This document shows, one piece after another, positions 32,389 to 41,761 of a stretch of 64,000 nucleotides of DNA. Under the pieces are notes generated by a model. The model made no database searches. It saw nothing but the letters and a program-made list of their open reading frames with translations, and was not told where the DNA came from. The translations under genes and the position numbers were made by a program. Location: contig DXEG01000061.1 in NCBI GenBank assembly GCA_019115125.1, positions 1 to 64,000 of the forward strand. Direction: 5' to 3'. Origin of the DNA: Candidatus Blautia faecipullorum (GTDB taxonomy: Bacteria > Bacillota > Clostridia > Lachnospirales > Lachnospiraceae). Position 1 is the first letter of the stretch. The number at the start of each line of letters is the position of its first letter.

Positions 32389-33754
32389 ACAATCCTCTGG
32401 CAATAAAAATTCCCTGTTTTTCTTTTTTCATTTTTCCGTCCTCCACGGTCAGGCATCCCCTCAGGAATACCTTGTCGATGCCGCCGTGAAGCGGGAAGCC
32501 TTCAAATGGATTGTTATCCGTATTGTAAGCGTGTGTCCTGGCGGAGATCACGCTCTCCTTCTCCGGGTCGAACACGACGATATCCGCGTCGCTTCCCGGA
32601 AGAAGGGCTCCTTTTCTGGGATATACGCCGTACAGTTTTGCGGCGTTTTCACTGAGAAGCTTACACATTTGCTCTACAGTGATCCTTCCTGTGCGGACTC
32701 CGTAGGTATAAAGCAGCGTTCCGCGGGTCTGAACCCCCGGAAGTCCTCCCGGAATTTTCGTAAAATCATCTTTTCCAAGAGCTTTCTGCTCCAGGGTAAA
32801 GCTGCACTGGTCTGTGGCTACCGTCTGGATGGTCTCCCTGCTCAACGCTTCCCAGAGACAGTCCTGATCCTCCTTTTTGCGGATAGGCGGCGCGCAAACA
32901 TACACAGCTCCCTGGAAATCCGGTTTAGAATAAACGCTGTCCTCCAGGAGAAGATACTGAGGACAGGTTTCCGCATAAACGGTCTGTCCCTGCTCTCTCG
33001 CGCGGAGAACCTCCTCATAGGCTTTTCGGTTGGTCAGATGCACCACCATCACAGGCGCTCCCGCTTCCTTTGCGATCACAAGAAGTCTGTGAACCGCCTC
33101 CGCCTCCAGGCTGTCCGGCCGCACCAGAGGATGATTTTCGGGGCCGAGCCGCCCCTCCTTTTTGGCCTGGGAGATCAGCGCGTCGATCACCCCGGCATTC
33201 TCACAGTGGACTCCGGCAAAACAGTCGCATTCTCCAAGCTTTTTCAGAATTTTGTAGAGATCTCCGTCGTTTACCATCATAGCCGGGTAGGTCATATAGA
33301 GCTTGAAGCTGGTAATCCCCTGGTCGATCATATCCTGGATCTCATTTTCTGTTTCCTCATTCCATTCCACAACAGACATATGAAAGGAATAATCGCAGGA
33401 GCATTTCCCATCTGCTTTTTTGTGCCATTTCTCCAATCCTTCCTTCAGCGTATGTCCTCCCTTATCCTGAGAAGCATAGTCGATGACGAGGGTAGTTCCG
33501 CCCAGAACAGCGGCCCTTGTCCCCGTCTCGAAATCATCCGCCGTCACTGTTCCGGCCACCTCCAGGTCAAAATGAGTATGGCCGTCTATAAAACCGGGAA
33601 ACAAAAGCTTTCCGTCCACGTCGATCACTTCCGCGTTCTCAGCCTTCAGATTTTCTCCTACCTCCGAGATCTTTTCGTCCTCAATCAAAAGATCCGCTTT
33701 TTTTACCCCGGTTCCGGAAACAATCCTTCCGTTTTTTAACAAATATTTCATCAT
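32372..33754 (-). CDS. hydA: Dihydropyrimidinase / hydantoinase of the purine-degradation cluster
   Basis: 460 aa cyclic amidohydrolase (D-hydantoinase/dihydropyrimidinase type). Metal site: DGHTHFD (residues about 55-61), the carboxylated Lys in TSFKLYMTYP (about 147), and the His in GVHCENAG and VVHLTN. It opens cyclic diamide rings such as hydantoins or dihydropyrimidines; in the anaerobic purine pathway a ring-opening role is assigned to this gene by context. The ATG at 33754 follows GGAGGT. It is divergent from the YheO-like regulator. Confidence 0.93.
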   Translation of the reverse strand: MMKYLLKNGRIVSGTGVKKADLLIEDEKISEVGENLKAENAEVIDVDGKLLFPGFIDGHTHFDLEVAGTVTADDFETGTRAAVLGGTTLVIDYASQDKGGHTLKEGLEKWHKKADGKCSCDYSFHMSVVEWNEETENEIQDMIDQGITSFKLYMTYPAMMVNDGDLYKILKKLGECDCFAGVHCENAGVIDALISQAKKEGRLGPENHPLVRPDSLEAEAVHRLLVIAKEAGAPVMVVHLTNRKAYEEVLRAREQGQTVYAETCPQYLLLEDSVYSKPDFQGAVYVCAPPIRKKEDQDCLWEALSRETIQTVATDQCSFTLEQKALGKDDFTKIPGGLPGVQTRGTLLYTYGVRTGRITVEQMCKLLSENAAKLYGVYPRKGALLPGSDADIVVFDPEKESVISARTHAYNTDNNPFEGFPLHGGIDKVFLRGCLTVEDGKMKKEKQGIFIARGLSSSPD

Positions 33755-33766
33755 ATTCACCTCCAA

Positions 33767-34027
33767 ATTCTAATTATTTTTATTAATATATCACTATTTT
33801 TTCTTTTCTTCAACTGACAAATCCCGCTGAAGTACACGCATAACACGAACTGCATCAGCAAATTTCTTTTGACCAACATAAATTTTTTCAGAAAAAATCT
33901 TTTTATTTTTTTTCCATTGTGTTATATTGATGAATAGAAAAAATTTAAGGTTTTAATCAGTTGGATAAGATTCCAACTGAATGTCAGGAATATGAACCAT
34001 AAACAAATCGTAGTAGGAGGAATGGAA
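33767..34027. promoter_or_regulatory. A/T-rich divergent control region between hydA and the YheO-like gene
   Basis: About 260 bases. Around 33890-33935 it contains AAATTTTTTCAGAAAAAAT and TTTTTATTTTTTTTCC, then TATATT (33923-33928) as a possible -10 for the regulator. The A6/T6 tracts resemble those in front of dpaL and ssnA and could be shared operators. No other feature was seen. Confidence 0.4.
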
Positions 34028-34672
34028 ATGGGACGACTGACTGTATTAAAACAAATCGCACATGACATCGCCTGCCAGTTCGGGCCGGAATGTGAGGTTG
34101 TTATTCATGATCTGAAGACCAACGATCCCGAACACTCCATTGTCTATATTGAAAACGGGCACGTCACAAACAGAGGTATCGGCGACGGTCCGTCCAACGC
34201 AGTGTTCGATGTGATACGGCATACCAGCAAAAAAAACGGAAAGCAGGAGGAGCTGAAGGATCATGCCGGATATTTAATGAAAACTTCCGACGGCAAAATC
34301 TTAAAATGCAGTACATCTTATATAAGAGACGACGACGGCAGCCTGCATTATGTTTTCGGCATTAACTACGATATCTCAAGGCTTACGATCGTGGAGAGCG
34401 CCCTTCACTCTCTGATCACCCCTGTCGACAAGGAAGAAAAACCAAAAGAGATCACACACAATGTCAACGACCTTCTGGATCATCTGATCGAGGAGTCCGT
34501 GGCCCTTGTAGGGAAGCCCGTAGCTCTCATGAATAAGGAGGACAAGGTGACGGCTATCCAGTTCCTGAACGATTCCGGAGCTTTTCTGATCACAAAATCA
34601 GGAGATAAGGTCGCCAATTATTTTGGGATTTCCAAATATACCCTGTACAGCTACATCGACGTAAATAAATAG
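34028..34672 (+). CDS. YheO-like PAS and helix-turn-helix regulator
   Basis: 214 aa. The N-terminal YheO-type PAS-like domain has the VLKQIAHDIACQFGPECEVVIHDL start and GISYxDRGIGDGPSN-like middle (here VTNRGIGDGPSNAVFDV). The C-terminal DNA-binding part ends KSGDKVANYFGISKYTLYSYID. This is the YheO/DauR family of regulators. The ATG at 34028 with AGGAGG seven bases upstream fits best. It faces hydA and is the only regulator inside the purine region, so it is the likely purine-pathway regulator (inference). Confidence 0.85.
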   Translation: MGRLTVLKQIAHDIACQFGPECEVVIHDLKTNDPEHSIVYIENGHVTNRGIGDGPSNAVFDVIRHTSKKNGKQEELKDHAGYLMKTSDGKILKCSTSYIRDDDGSLHYVFGINYDISRLTIVESALHSLITPVDKEEKPKEITHNVNDLLDHLIEESVALVGKPVALMNKEDKVTAIQFLNDSGAFLITKSGDKVANYFGISKYTLYSYIDVNK

Positions 34673-34689
34673 AATATCCCTGTATGCCA

Positions 34690-34734
34690 GGGGCCGTCCC
34701 GGAGCATCTGCTCCGGGACGGCCCCTCTCTTTTC
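34690..34734. terminator. Strong terminator between YheO-like and kinase-like genes
   Basis: A 17-pair perfect stem, 34690-34706 with 34709-34725 (GGGGCCGTCCC...GGGACGGCCCC), followed by TCTCTTTT on the plus strand. Confidence 0.85.
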
Positions 34735-34767
34735 CAGAACGTGGGAGCTGTGCTCCCGTTTCTGTCT

Positions 34768-35757
34768 TTACTGATCCAGGAGACGTTTGATCACGTCAAT
34801 GGTTTCTTTTATGCCATAATTCGCGCTGTTGATACAGAGATCATAGTTTTCCGGCTTGCCCCATTTTTCTCCTGTATAGAATTCATAGTAGCGTCTGTGC
34901 TGTTTATCCATTTTTTTGAGGAAACGCGCGGCCTGTCTCAGCCCCATATTCCGCACCGCCATAACATGCTGCACACGGACAGAGAACGGTGCGCTGATAA
35001 ACAGACTGATATGAGGAATATGATTGTTCTTTAAAATCGCGTCCGCGCACCGCCCCATGATGATGCAGTCCTCCGTGCGGGCAAGACTGCAGATCAGATC
35101 GCTCATGTTGAAGAATACGGCGTCCTGTTTCGGCAGTCCGTGATAACGGTTGAATTCTCTCAGCCTGGTTTTCAGGCTTGCGGGACTTTTCTTGCCGTAT
35201 TTGTTGAATTCTGTAAAGCTTTCTTTATCATTTACCGCGCCCTTATCCGCCTCCAGACGTTTCATAACCTGATCAAAAATCTCCACGTCATAATAATTGA
35301 TCTTCAGATTATCCGCCAGCTCAAATCCGATGTCGTTCCCGGCGCTTCCCTGAGTACGGCTAATACAGATCACAAGATGATCGTTCTCGGAAATCTTCTG
35401 GCGCTTCAGCAAAAGATTGTTCAGAGCCGCGCGCTCCGCGTCCATGATATCCTCTTTTCCAAAAACATCCGGCAGTTCTTCGATTTCCTTCAGAATGTTG
35501 TTGTATTCCTCCATCAGACGGGATTTTTCTTTTTTGTCTTTGATGGTTCTGGCCATATTGCTGATCAGAGCCAGCTCGCTTCTGAGAAGGTGCCCGTCCG
35601 GCTTTGTGTACATAAGAACGCTCAATGTTCTCACAGTGCTTTCTCTGCTGCCGGTAAACGTACGTCCCAGACTGGAGCCCACACACTTGTATACTTCGCC
35701 GTCCAGATCATAAATCCGGTTTGCCAGATTGATGTATTTTTCCTGATTTTCCTGCAT
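34768..35757 (-). CDS. Cytidylate kinase-like family protein
   Basis: 329 aa. The C-terminal part (about 130-329) matches the cytidylate-kinase-like P-loop family: HLVICISRTQGSAGNDIGFELADNL, GRCADAIL with NNHIPHISLFISAP, and RRYYEFYTGEKWGKPENYDLCINS. The P-loop lacks the usual Lys (GSAGNDIG), so ordinary NMP kinase activity is doubtful. The N-terminal 120 residues are helical and unassigned. It lies 15 bases after the antiporter gene on the same strand and is almost certainly co-transcribed with it. Function unknown. Confidence 0.75.
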   Translation of the reverse strand: MQENQEKYINLANRIYDLDGEVYKCVGSSLGRTFTGSRESTVRTLSVLMYTKPDGHLLRSELALISNMARTIKDKKEKSRLMEEYNNILKEIEELPDVFGKEDIMDAERAALNNLLLKRQKISENDHLVICISRTQGSAGNDIGFELADNLKINYYDVEIFDQVMKRLEADKGAVNDKESFTEFNKYGKKSPASLKTRLREFNRYHGLPKQDAVFFNMSDLICSLARTEDCIIMGRCADAILKNNHIPHISLFISAPFSVRVQHVMAVRNMGLRQAARFLKKMDKQHRRYYEFYTGEKWGKPENYDLCINSANYGIKETIDVIKRLLDQ

Positions 35758-35772
35758 ATGTCTCCGACCTCC

Positions 35773-37212
35773 TTACAAAAAGAATACAAGCATATCTATG
35801 ATGAATACGGGAATCAGAATCGTTACAGACCAGAGCATATATCCGAAGAAGGACGGCATATTGACACCGTTCTCGTCGGATATAGATTTTACCATAAAGT
35901 TCGGCGCGTTTCCGATATAGGTATTGGCTCCCATAAACACAGCTCCGCTGGAAATCGCGGAAAGCATTTTTTCAGGAAGCGTTCCCAGCGCCGTTGAGAT
36001 TCCGCTTGTAAATCCGAGAGTTCCGGCTGTTGTCAGGAACACCAGATAGGTGGGCGTATTGTCGAGAAAGCTGGAAAGAGCCCCTGTGGCCCAGAACATC
36101 TGGTAAGGTTCTGTAATCCCAAGATTCGGCCCAACCGCCTTCAGAAGCATCAGCGCCGGCTGCATGGTAATAAAAATACCGATAAAAAGGACGGCCACTT
36201 CCTTGATCGCGCCCCAGGTAAAATGGTTTCTCGTTCTGATCTCACTGCTTGTGGTCCTGAAGGATAAAAAGGCGGCCAAAAGGATCAGTACAATTTCGAT
36301 CAGGGACGGAAAGCTCAGAGAAACCTCTCTGAAAATACGGATGCCCCTCACGTTCCCGGCCGCGTCCTGGAAGGCGGGCATATTGGGAAGAACACCGCTT
36401 AAAATTACCGCTCCCACGATCATGACCAGGAAAATGATATTATGCAGTCCGTCGATGCGGAATTCCGTTCCCGGCTTGCTGATATCGGGCTTGCGCCCGC
36501 CCGCGATATCCTTGCGGTAAGCTCTTTTATCAAGCTGATAAAAGATAAAAAGAAGGATCACCATATTAAAGATCAGCACCGGGAAAAGGTGCAGACTCCA
36601 GAAAAACGGCACTCCCCTCATAAAGCCCATAAGAAGAGGCGGATCACCGATGGGTGTAAGACAGCCTCCCATATTGGAAACCATAAAAATGAAAAACACC
36701 ATAATATGGCTTTTTCTTTTTCTCCAGGAGTTCATTTTGATCACCGGACGAACCATCAGCATACTTGCCCCGGTCGTTCCGATACAGCTTGCCAGCAGAG
36801 TACCCAGCGCCAGAAGCCCTACATTGATCCTGGGCGAACCGGCGAAGTCCCCCTCCATGGTGATATTGCCCGAAACACAAAAAAGCCCGAACAGCAGTAT
36901 AATAAAAGTAAGATAGTCATTGACCGTACATTCCAGTACCGTCTCCGCCATATCTCCGATTCCATAGAGGGCCGCGAAAGGGATCACAAGAACCAAAATC
37001 CACAGCGCCACCACCAGAGGCTGATGCGCCTCCCACCACTCCCCCTTCACAAGGGGCATTACGGCAATGCAGAGCAAAAGCCCCGCAAAAGGGATACAGA
37101 GCCAGATGGGGACTCCCTGCTCCGCTCCTCCTTCACCCGCCGCCCATACGGATATGGGGCAGGTCATTAACAACATAAAAAAAGCTGTAAAGAAAGTCAA
37201 AATCTTTTTCAA
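35773..37212 (-). CDS. Sodium:proton antiporter / arsenite-citrate permease family (NhaD/CitMHS-like)
   Basis: 479 aa with about 12 membrane helices. Family marks are GTTGASMLMVRPVIKMNSWRKRK (about 147-169), SNMGGCLTPIGDPPLLMGF (about 180-198) and, in the second half, SSFLDNTPTYLVFL and ISSGAVFMGANTYIGNAPNFMVK. These are ion-transporter superfamily repeats. A TTG start at 37212 with AGGAG upstream gives a clean first helix; an ATG at 37245 would add 11 polar residues. The substrate may be Na+/H+ or an organic anion. Co-transcribed with the kinase-like gene. Confidence 0.8.
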   Translation of the reverse strand: MKKILTFFTAFFMLLMTCPISVWAAGEGGAEQGVPIWLCIPFAGLLLCIAVMPLVKGEWWEAHQPLVVALWILVLVIPFAALYGIGDMAETVLECTVNDYLTFIILLFGLFCVSGNITMEGDFAGSPRINVGLLALGTLLASCIGTTGASMLMVRPVIKMNSWRKRKSHIMVFFIFMVSNMGGCLTPIGDPPLLMGFMRGVPFFWSLHLFPVLIFNMVILLFIFYQLDKRAYRKDIAGGRKPDISKPGTEFRIDGLHNIIFLVMIVGAVILSGVLPNMPAFQDAAGNVRGIRIFREVSLSFPSLIEIVLILLAAFLSFRTTSSEIRTRNHFTWGAIKEVAVLFIGIFITMQPALMLLKAVGPNLGITEPYQMFWATGALSSFLDNTPTYLVFLTTAGTLGFTSGISTALGTLPEKMLSAISSGAVFMGANTYIGNAPNFMVKSISDENGVNMPSFFGYMLWSVTILIPVFIIDMLVFFL

Positions 37213-37281
37213 AACTGTCACCTCTCCTGCGTATTTTTGCTGCAAAACAACTTTTTATTCTGAATGTGCTTTCCGGCTGTC

Positions 37282-38097
37282 CTAGTAGTTTCTGCCGGAA
37301 CCGGAAAAACGCTCTCCTCCGCTTGTAAAACTGCCGTGAGAACCGCTGTGATGATCCTCATCCCTGTGCTTTCTGGTTCTTGCGACAGTTCTGTGCACAA
37401 ACATATCTCTCATTTCCTGAAACTGGATTCCCTCTTCTTCTGTATATTCGTCCGCATTTGTCCGGGGAACCTCCGTGATCATCCGGTGTCTCTGATACCA
37501 GGTAAGAAGAAGGGTTGGAACCGCCGCCACCCCAAAAGAGATCAAAATCCATTTGATGATCTCCAGCGCTACAGGGATATGGCTGATATCCACAGGCCGG
37601 ATTCTTTTGCCTGAGAGAGCCCTGGACAATCCCTTCTCCAGATCCTCAAGAATTGTGCAGTAGGCCTCGTAGGTATCGTCTTCCTTTAATTCCTCCGTAC
37701 AGTTATCCAGCATGAGATTCTGTATCCGCACAGAAAACGCGTCCTGGATTTCTCCGCGGAATACCAGGGTGATGTTTCGCGCGTCCGGCTGGTGGAATAC
37801 GCAAAGCCCGTTATGCTCCTCTCCGTATCCGATGTCGTTCCGCTGCATAAACGCCGCAGCATACTGACGGTAATCCGCCTGCTCTCCCACATCCTCTGTG
37901 ATGAGAAACGCCGTCTCGAACTGAAAGCTGTCATAAATTTCCTTTATCCTCTGCTCCAGATCCGAACGCTGCCCACTGTCCAGTACTCCATAATCATCAA
38001 ACACTCCTGCTGTTTCCGCTCTCACAGGAACCGGCATACAGAAAAATACCGCCATGCATAAGGCCAGCAGCACCGGGATCCCATACCCTCTTTTCAT
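37282..38097 (-). CDS. TPM-domain membrane protein (YdjH-like)
   Basis: 271 aa. A signal peptide (about 1-27) is followed by a TPM domain on the outer face (about 32-165; VFDDYGVLDSGQRSDLEQRIKEIYD), one membrane helix (about 178-198) and a cytoplasmic tail ending in a Gly/Ser/His-rich SHGSFTSGGERFSGSGRNY stretch. It is the last gene of an SPFH, zinc ribbon, TPM row, the order of Bacillus ydjI-ydjG-ydjH, which is linked to envelope stress. It abuts the zinc-ribbon gene with no gap. Confidence 0.82.
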   Translation of the reverse strand: MKRGYGIPVLLALCMAVFFCMPVPVRAETAGVFDDYGVLDSGQRSDLEQRIKEIYDSFQFETAFLITEDVGEQADYRQYAAAFMQRNDIGYGEEHNGLCVFHQPDARNITLVFRGEIQDAFSVRIQNLMLDNCTEELKEDDTYEAYCTILEDLEKGLSRALSGKRIRPVDISHIPVALEIIKWILISFGVAAVPTLLLTWYQRHRMITEVPRTNADEYTEEEGIQFQEMRDMFVHRTVARTRKHRDEDHHSGSHGSFTSGGERFSGSGRNY

Positions 38098-39192
38098 TCA
38101 GATCACCCCCGTCAGTCTCAAAAGAAGAAACAGCGCGCTGAAAACGGCTGTGAGCGGAAGATGATGCTTCAGCCAGTACGCCGCCAGCATATCCCGGCCC
38201 ACGGGAAGATCTCCGCTCATTTTTCCTGTCTGTCCGTTCATCACAAACGTATAATTGCGTCCGTTCCACTTCGTATTTAAAAACCATACAGGAAACAGCG
38301 CGTACGCCACCTTTCCTTTTTTCGTCATACGGACCTCATCCTGCACGGGGACGACCGTCTCATACCCAATAAGCGTGCTCTGAAAGCTCCGTCTCATACT
38401 GGTCTCCGCCCGTTTTCTTACTCTTTCGGTGAGCTGGTCCGGCTCCCGATCGTACTTATCCGCCATAAATCCGGAAAGATAAGAAAGACGAAAGGGCTTC
38501 AGCCCCTGATAATCAAAGGGCTCTATAGATTCCATCAGCGTATCGTCGATCTTTTCCGATCCGTCCACCGGTATTTTTGAAAAGCTCATGCTGCCTCTCC
38601 GCACCATATGATAATAGGAGGTTTCCGTATACTGAAATTCTCCGTCCTCCCAGTACCGCGTCCGGGTCCCCTGATAACGGAACCTTCCGGAGGCGTCCAG
38701 GTCAAACATCCAGAAGGGAACATACACTGCCTTTATCTCCTCCAGATGGTTCTGGTCTTTAAATTCCTTTGGAAGCAGAGGCTTTCCCAGATAATACTTT
38801 TTCAGAGCGTCCAGGGCGTCCTTTTTTGATTTCTGAAAAGGTATCACGTAATCCGGACGATATACTCCGCCGAACTGTTCCGGCATCACCATGGGATTCA
38901 TACAATAGGGGCACAGAGCTGCCCCGGCGGTTTTGTCCGTGATAAGCTCCGCGCCGCAGGACGGACAGCTCCACACCGCCACATTTTCATCTGTATCGAA
39001 TTCTCCCGGTTCAAAGCCTTCCCAGTGCCCGCCGGGCTCCTCGTATTCATCTGTCTGGGTCTCCTGGACAAGCTGTTCCAGCTCCTCCACTGTATAGGAG
39101 CTTCCACAGTATTCACATGCCATCTTCTGCGTCCTGCTGTCGAATTTCAGCCCGGCAGAACAGTTTGGGCATTTGTAATTCAGGACTTCCAT
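38098..39192 (-). CDS. Double zinc-ribbon membrane-associated protein (YdjG-like)
   Basis: 364 aa. Zinc ribbon 1 is CPNC...CEYC (residues 9-29) and ribbon 2 CPSC...CPYC (about 76-98). A beta-rich central domain follows, with Tyr-rich VPFWMFDLDASGRFRYQGTRTRYW, then one C-terminal membrane helix (about 342-362). This is the TFIIB-type zinc-ribbon protein seen with SPFH and TPM proteins. Role unknown; probably a cytoplasmic-face partner of the SPFH scaffold. Gap to the SPFH gene is 28 bases. Confidence 0.8.
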   Translation of the reverse strand: MEVLNYKCPNCSAGLKFDSRTQKMACEYCGSSYTVEELEQLVQETQTDEYEEPGGHWEGFEPGEFDTDENVAVWSCPSCGAELITDKTAGAALCPYCMNPMVMPEQFGGVYRPDYVIPFQKSKKDALDALKKYYLGKPLLPKEFKDQNHLEEIKAVYVPFWMFDLDASGRFRYQGTRTRYWEDGEFQYTETSYYHMVRRGSMSFSKIPVDGSEKIDDTLMESIEPFDYQGLKPFRLSYLSGFMADKYDREPDQLTERVRKRAETSMRRSFQSTLIGYETVVPVQDEVRMTKKGKVAYALFPVWFLNTKWNGRNYTFVMNGQTGKMSGDLPVGRDMLAAYWLKHHLPLTAVFSALFLLLRLTGVI

Positions 39193-39220
39193 TGTTCTGG
39201 TCTCTTTCTTTTATGCTCTT

Positions 39221-40324
39221 TTATGCTCTTGGTTTTCCGCACTCGGAACAGAATTTGCCTGTATTGACCGTACCGCAGGTGCAGGTCCAGTTTTCCTTCT
39301 GGACTGTCCCGCCGTTCTGCCCCATGGCGTAAAGATTCTGAATATTCGCACCGCCTGCGCCCGCCGCCATATTCATTCCTGCAAAGGCCATGGCCGCTCC
39401 CGCGTTTGGGTTGGACGCCGCCGCCTGCATAGCCGATGCCTGGGCCCCCACCAACTGGGCGGCCGCCATGGAAGGATTGCGGAATACCGCGTTTTTCTGC
39501 ATTTCCTTCAGCATGGCCTCGTCCTCCTGAGACGCTCTGACGCTTGAAATCCCAAGAGAAACAATACGGATTCCTCTCAGATTTTCCCATTTTTCGGAGA
39601 GGACCTCATTCAGCGCCCTGGACAACTCCAGCGTATGTCCGGGAAGGGCGCTGTATCGGATCCCCTGTTCCGACAGCTTCGCGAACGCAGGCTGAAGAGC
39701 CGTCATAAGCTCGCTCCTGAGCTGTCCGTCAATCTCTTCCCGTCTGAATTCATCCTGTACATTGCCGCAGACATTCGTGTAAAAAAGCACAGGATTGGCG
39801 ATCCGGTAGCTGTACTCTCCGAAGCATTTCAGTGAAATATCAATGTCCAGTCCTATATTGACGTCCACTACGCGGAAAGGAACCGGTGCCGGAGTTCCGT
39901 ATTTATTTCCCGGAAGTTCTTTTGTATTCACAAAATAAACTCTCTGATCCCCCGGCGCCTCCCCTCCGAAGACAAAGCGCTTTCCGATCTGTCTGAAAAT
40001 CTCCTGGATATGATCCTCCAAATCTCCGCAGAACAGCGAAGGTTCCGTGTCGGAATCATAAATATATTCTCCCGGCTCCGCGGAAATCTCCACTACCTTC
40101 CCCTGCTCCACGATCAGCATACATTGTCCGTCGTTAACAGCGATCACAGACCCGCTGCTGATGATATTGTCTGATCCGTGTCTGTTTGATGAACGCCCGG
40201 ATACCTTTTTCTGTGCCTTTCTCACAAGCACGTCCACCGGCATGGAATCACAGTAAAAATATTCCTTCCACTGATCGGACATCACGCCGCCGGCCGCGCC
40301 GAAAGCCGCTTTTATCAATCCCAT
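39221..40324 (-). CDS. SPFH-domain protein with C-terminal zinc ribbon (YdjI-like)
   Basis: 367 aa from ATG 40324. An SPFH/virion-core-like domain covers about 20-285 (QWKEYFYCDSMPVDVLVRKA, VDVNIGLDIDISLKCFGEYSYRI). Then comes an Ala/Met-rich helical stretch (about 290-340) and a zinc ribbon CTCGTVNTGKFCSECGK at the end. YdjI-type SPFH proteins recruit PspA to the membrane in Bacillus; here no pspA is adjacent. It is 26 bases downstream of the DUF1015 gene on the same strand. Confidence 0.86.
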   Translation of the reverse strand: MGLIKAAFGAAGGVMSDQWKEYFYCDSMPVDVLVRKAQKKVSGRSSNRHGSDNIISSGSVIAVNDGQCMLIVEQGKVVEISAEPGEYIYDSDTEPSLFCGDLEDHIQEIFRQIGKRFVFGGEAPGDQRVYFVNTKELPGNKYGTPAPVPFRVVDVNIGLDIDISLKCFGEYSYRIANPVLFYTNVCGNVQDEFRREEIDGQLRSELMTALQPAFAKLSEQGIRYSALPGHTLELSRALNEVLSEKWENLRGIRIVSLGISSVRASQEDEAMLKEMQKNAVFRNPSMAAAQLVGAQASAMQAAASNPNAGAAMAFAGMNMAAGAGGANIQNLYAMGQNGGTVQKENWTCTCGTVNTGKFCSECGKPRA

Positions 40325-40350
40325 ATCTTTTCCTTTCACTTTGATTTATT

Positions 40351-41625
40351 TTATACTTCCGCCCCGCAGTTCGTCCGCTCTGTCTCCAGTTTATGGATAA
40401 ACAGTCCGCTGCGCAGCTTGGGCTCAAACCATGTGGATTTCGGCGGCATCAGTTTTCCCTCGTCCGCGATCTGCATCAGATCCTCCATGGAAGTAGGATA
40501 CATGGCAAAAGCCACGCCTCCCGTCTCATCCGCCATAGTCTGAAGCTCAGACAGCTTATGACAGCCCCCCACAAAACGGATCCTCCGGTCTGTCCTGGGA
40601 TCCCCGATGCCAAGGACAGGGGACAAAACCTTTTCCTGAAGAAGAGACACGTCAAGCTGTCCCACCACATCCTTTTTCTGGTAAATATCCTCCCAGGCCT
40701 TCAGATGATACCAGCAGCCTCCCACATACATTCCCACACAGTGTTTTTCCACCGGCTTGCAGGGAAATCCGGGCATCAGCATCAGCTCATAATTAAATTT
40801 CAGACTGGCCAGAAAGGCTTTTTCCTCAAGGCCGTTCAGATCCTTTACCACACGGTTATAAGGTAAAATATTCAGTTGGTCAAAGGGGAAAACCACCGAA
40901 AGAAAAAAGTTGAATTCTTCCTTTCCTGTGAAGCCGGGATGCTCCTCCCGCCGTTTCAGCCCCACCTTTACCGCGGAAGCGGCTCTGTGATGTCCGTCCG
41001 CAATATAAATAGAAGAAATCCCTCTGAATTCCTCCGCGATCTTCTCTGTCTCTTCTTTTCCATCGATCACCCAAACCCGGTGCGTCACCTGATCGTCCGC
41101 CAAAAAATCATAAACCGGCGCGGTTTTCTTTTTCCATCCCTCTATCAGCTCAAGAAGCGGCTGCGGATAGCGGCAGGCAAGAAAAATAGGCCCCGTATTC
41201 GCGTCGCAGACGTCCACATGGCGGATTCTGTCCTGCTCCTTATCCTCTCTGGTAAGCTCGTGCTTCTTTATTACACCGTTTATGTAATCGTCAATAGAGC
41301 AGCAGCCTGCGATTCCGGTCTGTGTTTTTCCCTTTCTTGTGAGCTCATAAATATAAAAGCAGGGCTTCTCATCCTGAACCAGTATTTTATCCGCTTCCAT
41401 TCTCCTGAGATTCTCTCTGGCTTTTTCATATACTCTGCCGTCGTAAAGATCTATGTCCGCCGGAAGATCCATCTCCGCGCGGTCAACATGCAGAAAAGAA
41501 TCCGGATTCATCTCCCCGATCCGCCGCGCTTCCTCCCGGGATACCACATCATATGGTAAGGCGGCTACTCTTTCCGCCGCTTCCGGAGCGGGACGCAGGG
41601 CCCGAAATGCCTGAAAAACTGCCAT
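40351..41625 (-). CDS. DUF1015 family protein (SerK/SbnI-like)
   Basis: 424 aa. The N-terminal FRALRPAPEAAERVAALPYDVVSREEAR, the YELTRKGKTQTGIAGCCSIDDY segment, KKHELTREDKEQDRIRHV (about 119-136), and IYIADGHHRAASAV (about 225-238) define DUF1015. Some members are ADP-dependent free-serine kinases that also contain an HTH-like part; activity here is not proven. It is the first gene of a transcript that continues into the SPFH module, from the promoter at 41689-41717. Confidence 0.85.
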   Translation of the reverse strand: MAVFQAFRALRPAPEAAERVAALPYDVVSREEARRIGEMNPDSFLHVDRAEMDLPADIDLYDGRVYEKARENLRRMEADKILVQDEKPCFYIYELTRKGKTQTGIAGCCSIDDYINGVIKKHELTREDKEQDRIRHVDVCDANTGPIFLACRYPQPLLELIEGWKKKTAPVYDFLADDQVTHRVWVIDGKEETEKIAEEFRGISSIYIADGHHRAASAVKVGLKRREEHPGFTGKEEFNFFLSVVFPFDQLNILPYNRVVKDLNGLEEKAFLASLKFNYELMLMPGFPCKPVEKHCVGMYVGGCWYHLKAWEDIYQKKDVVGQLDVSLLQEKVLSPVLGIGDPRTDRRIRFVGGCHKLSELQTMADETGGVAFAMYPTSMEDLMQIADEGKLMPPKSTWFEPKLRSGLFIHKLETERTNCGAEV

Positions 41626-41688
41626 AATACTCGATTTCCTCCTTTATTTTGCTGTCATAAGATGTTCCTTCTTGCAAAATACCTGCTT

Positions 41689-41717
41689 ATTTTAACACAG
41701 GACGCCATGTATTTCAA
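41689..41717 (-). promoter_or_regulatory. Promoter of the DUF1015-SPFH operon
   Basis: On the minus strand TTGAAA (41717-41712), a 17-base spacer, TAAAAT (41694-41689). Confidence 0.7.
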
Positions 41718-41761
41718 CGCAGTAGAAGTTTATTTTTTGCCAGCGGACATCTTTCATAAAG

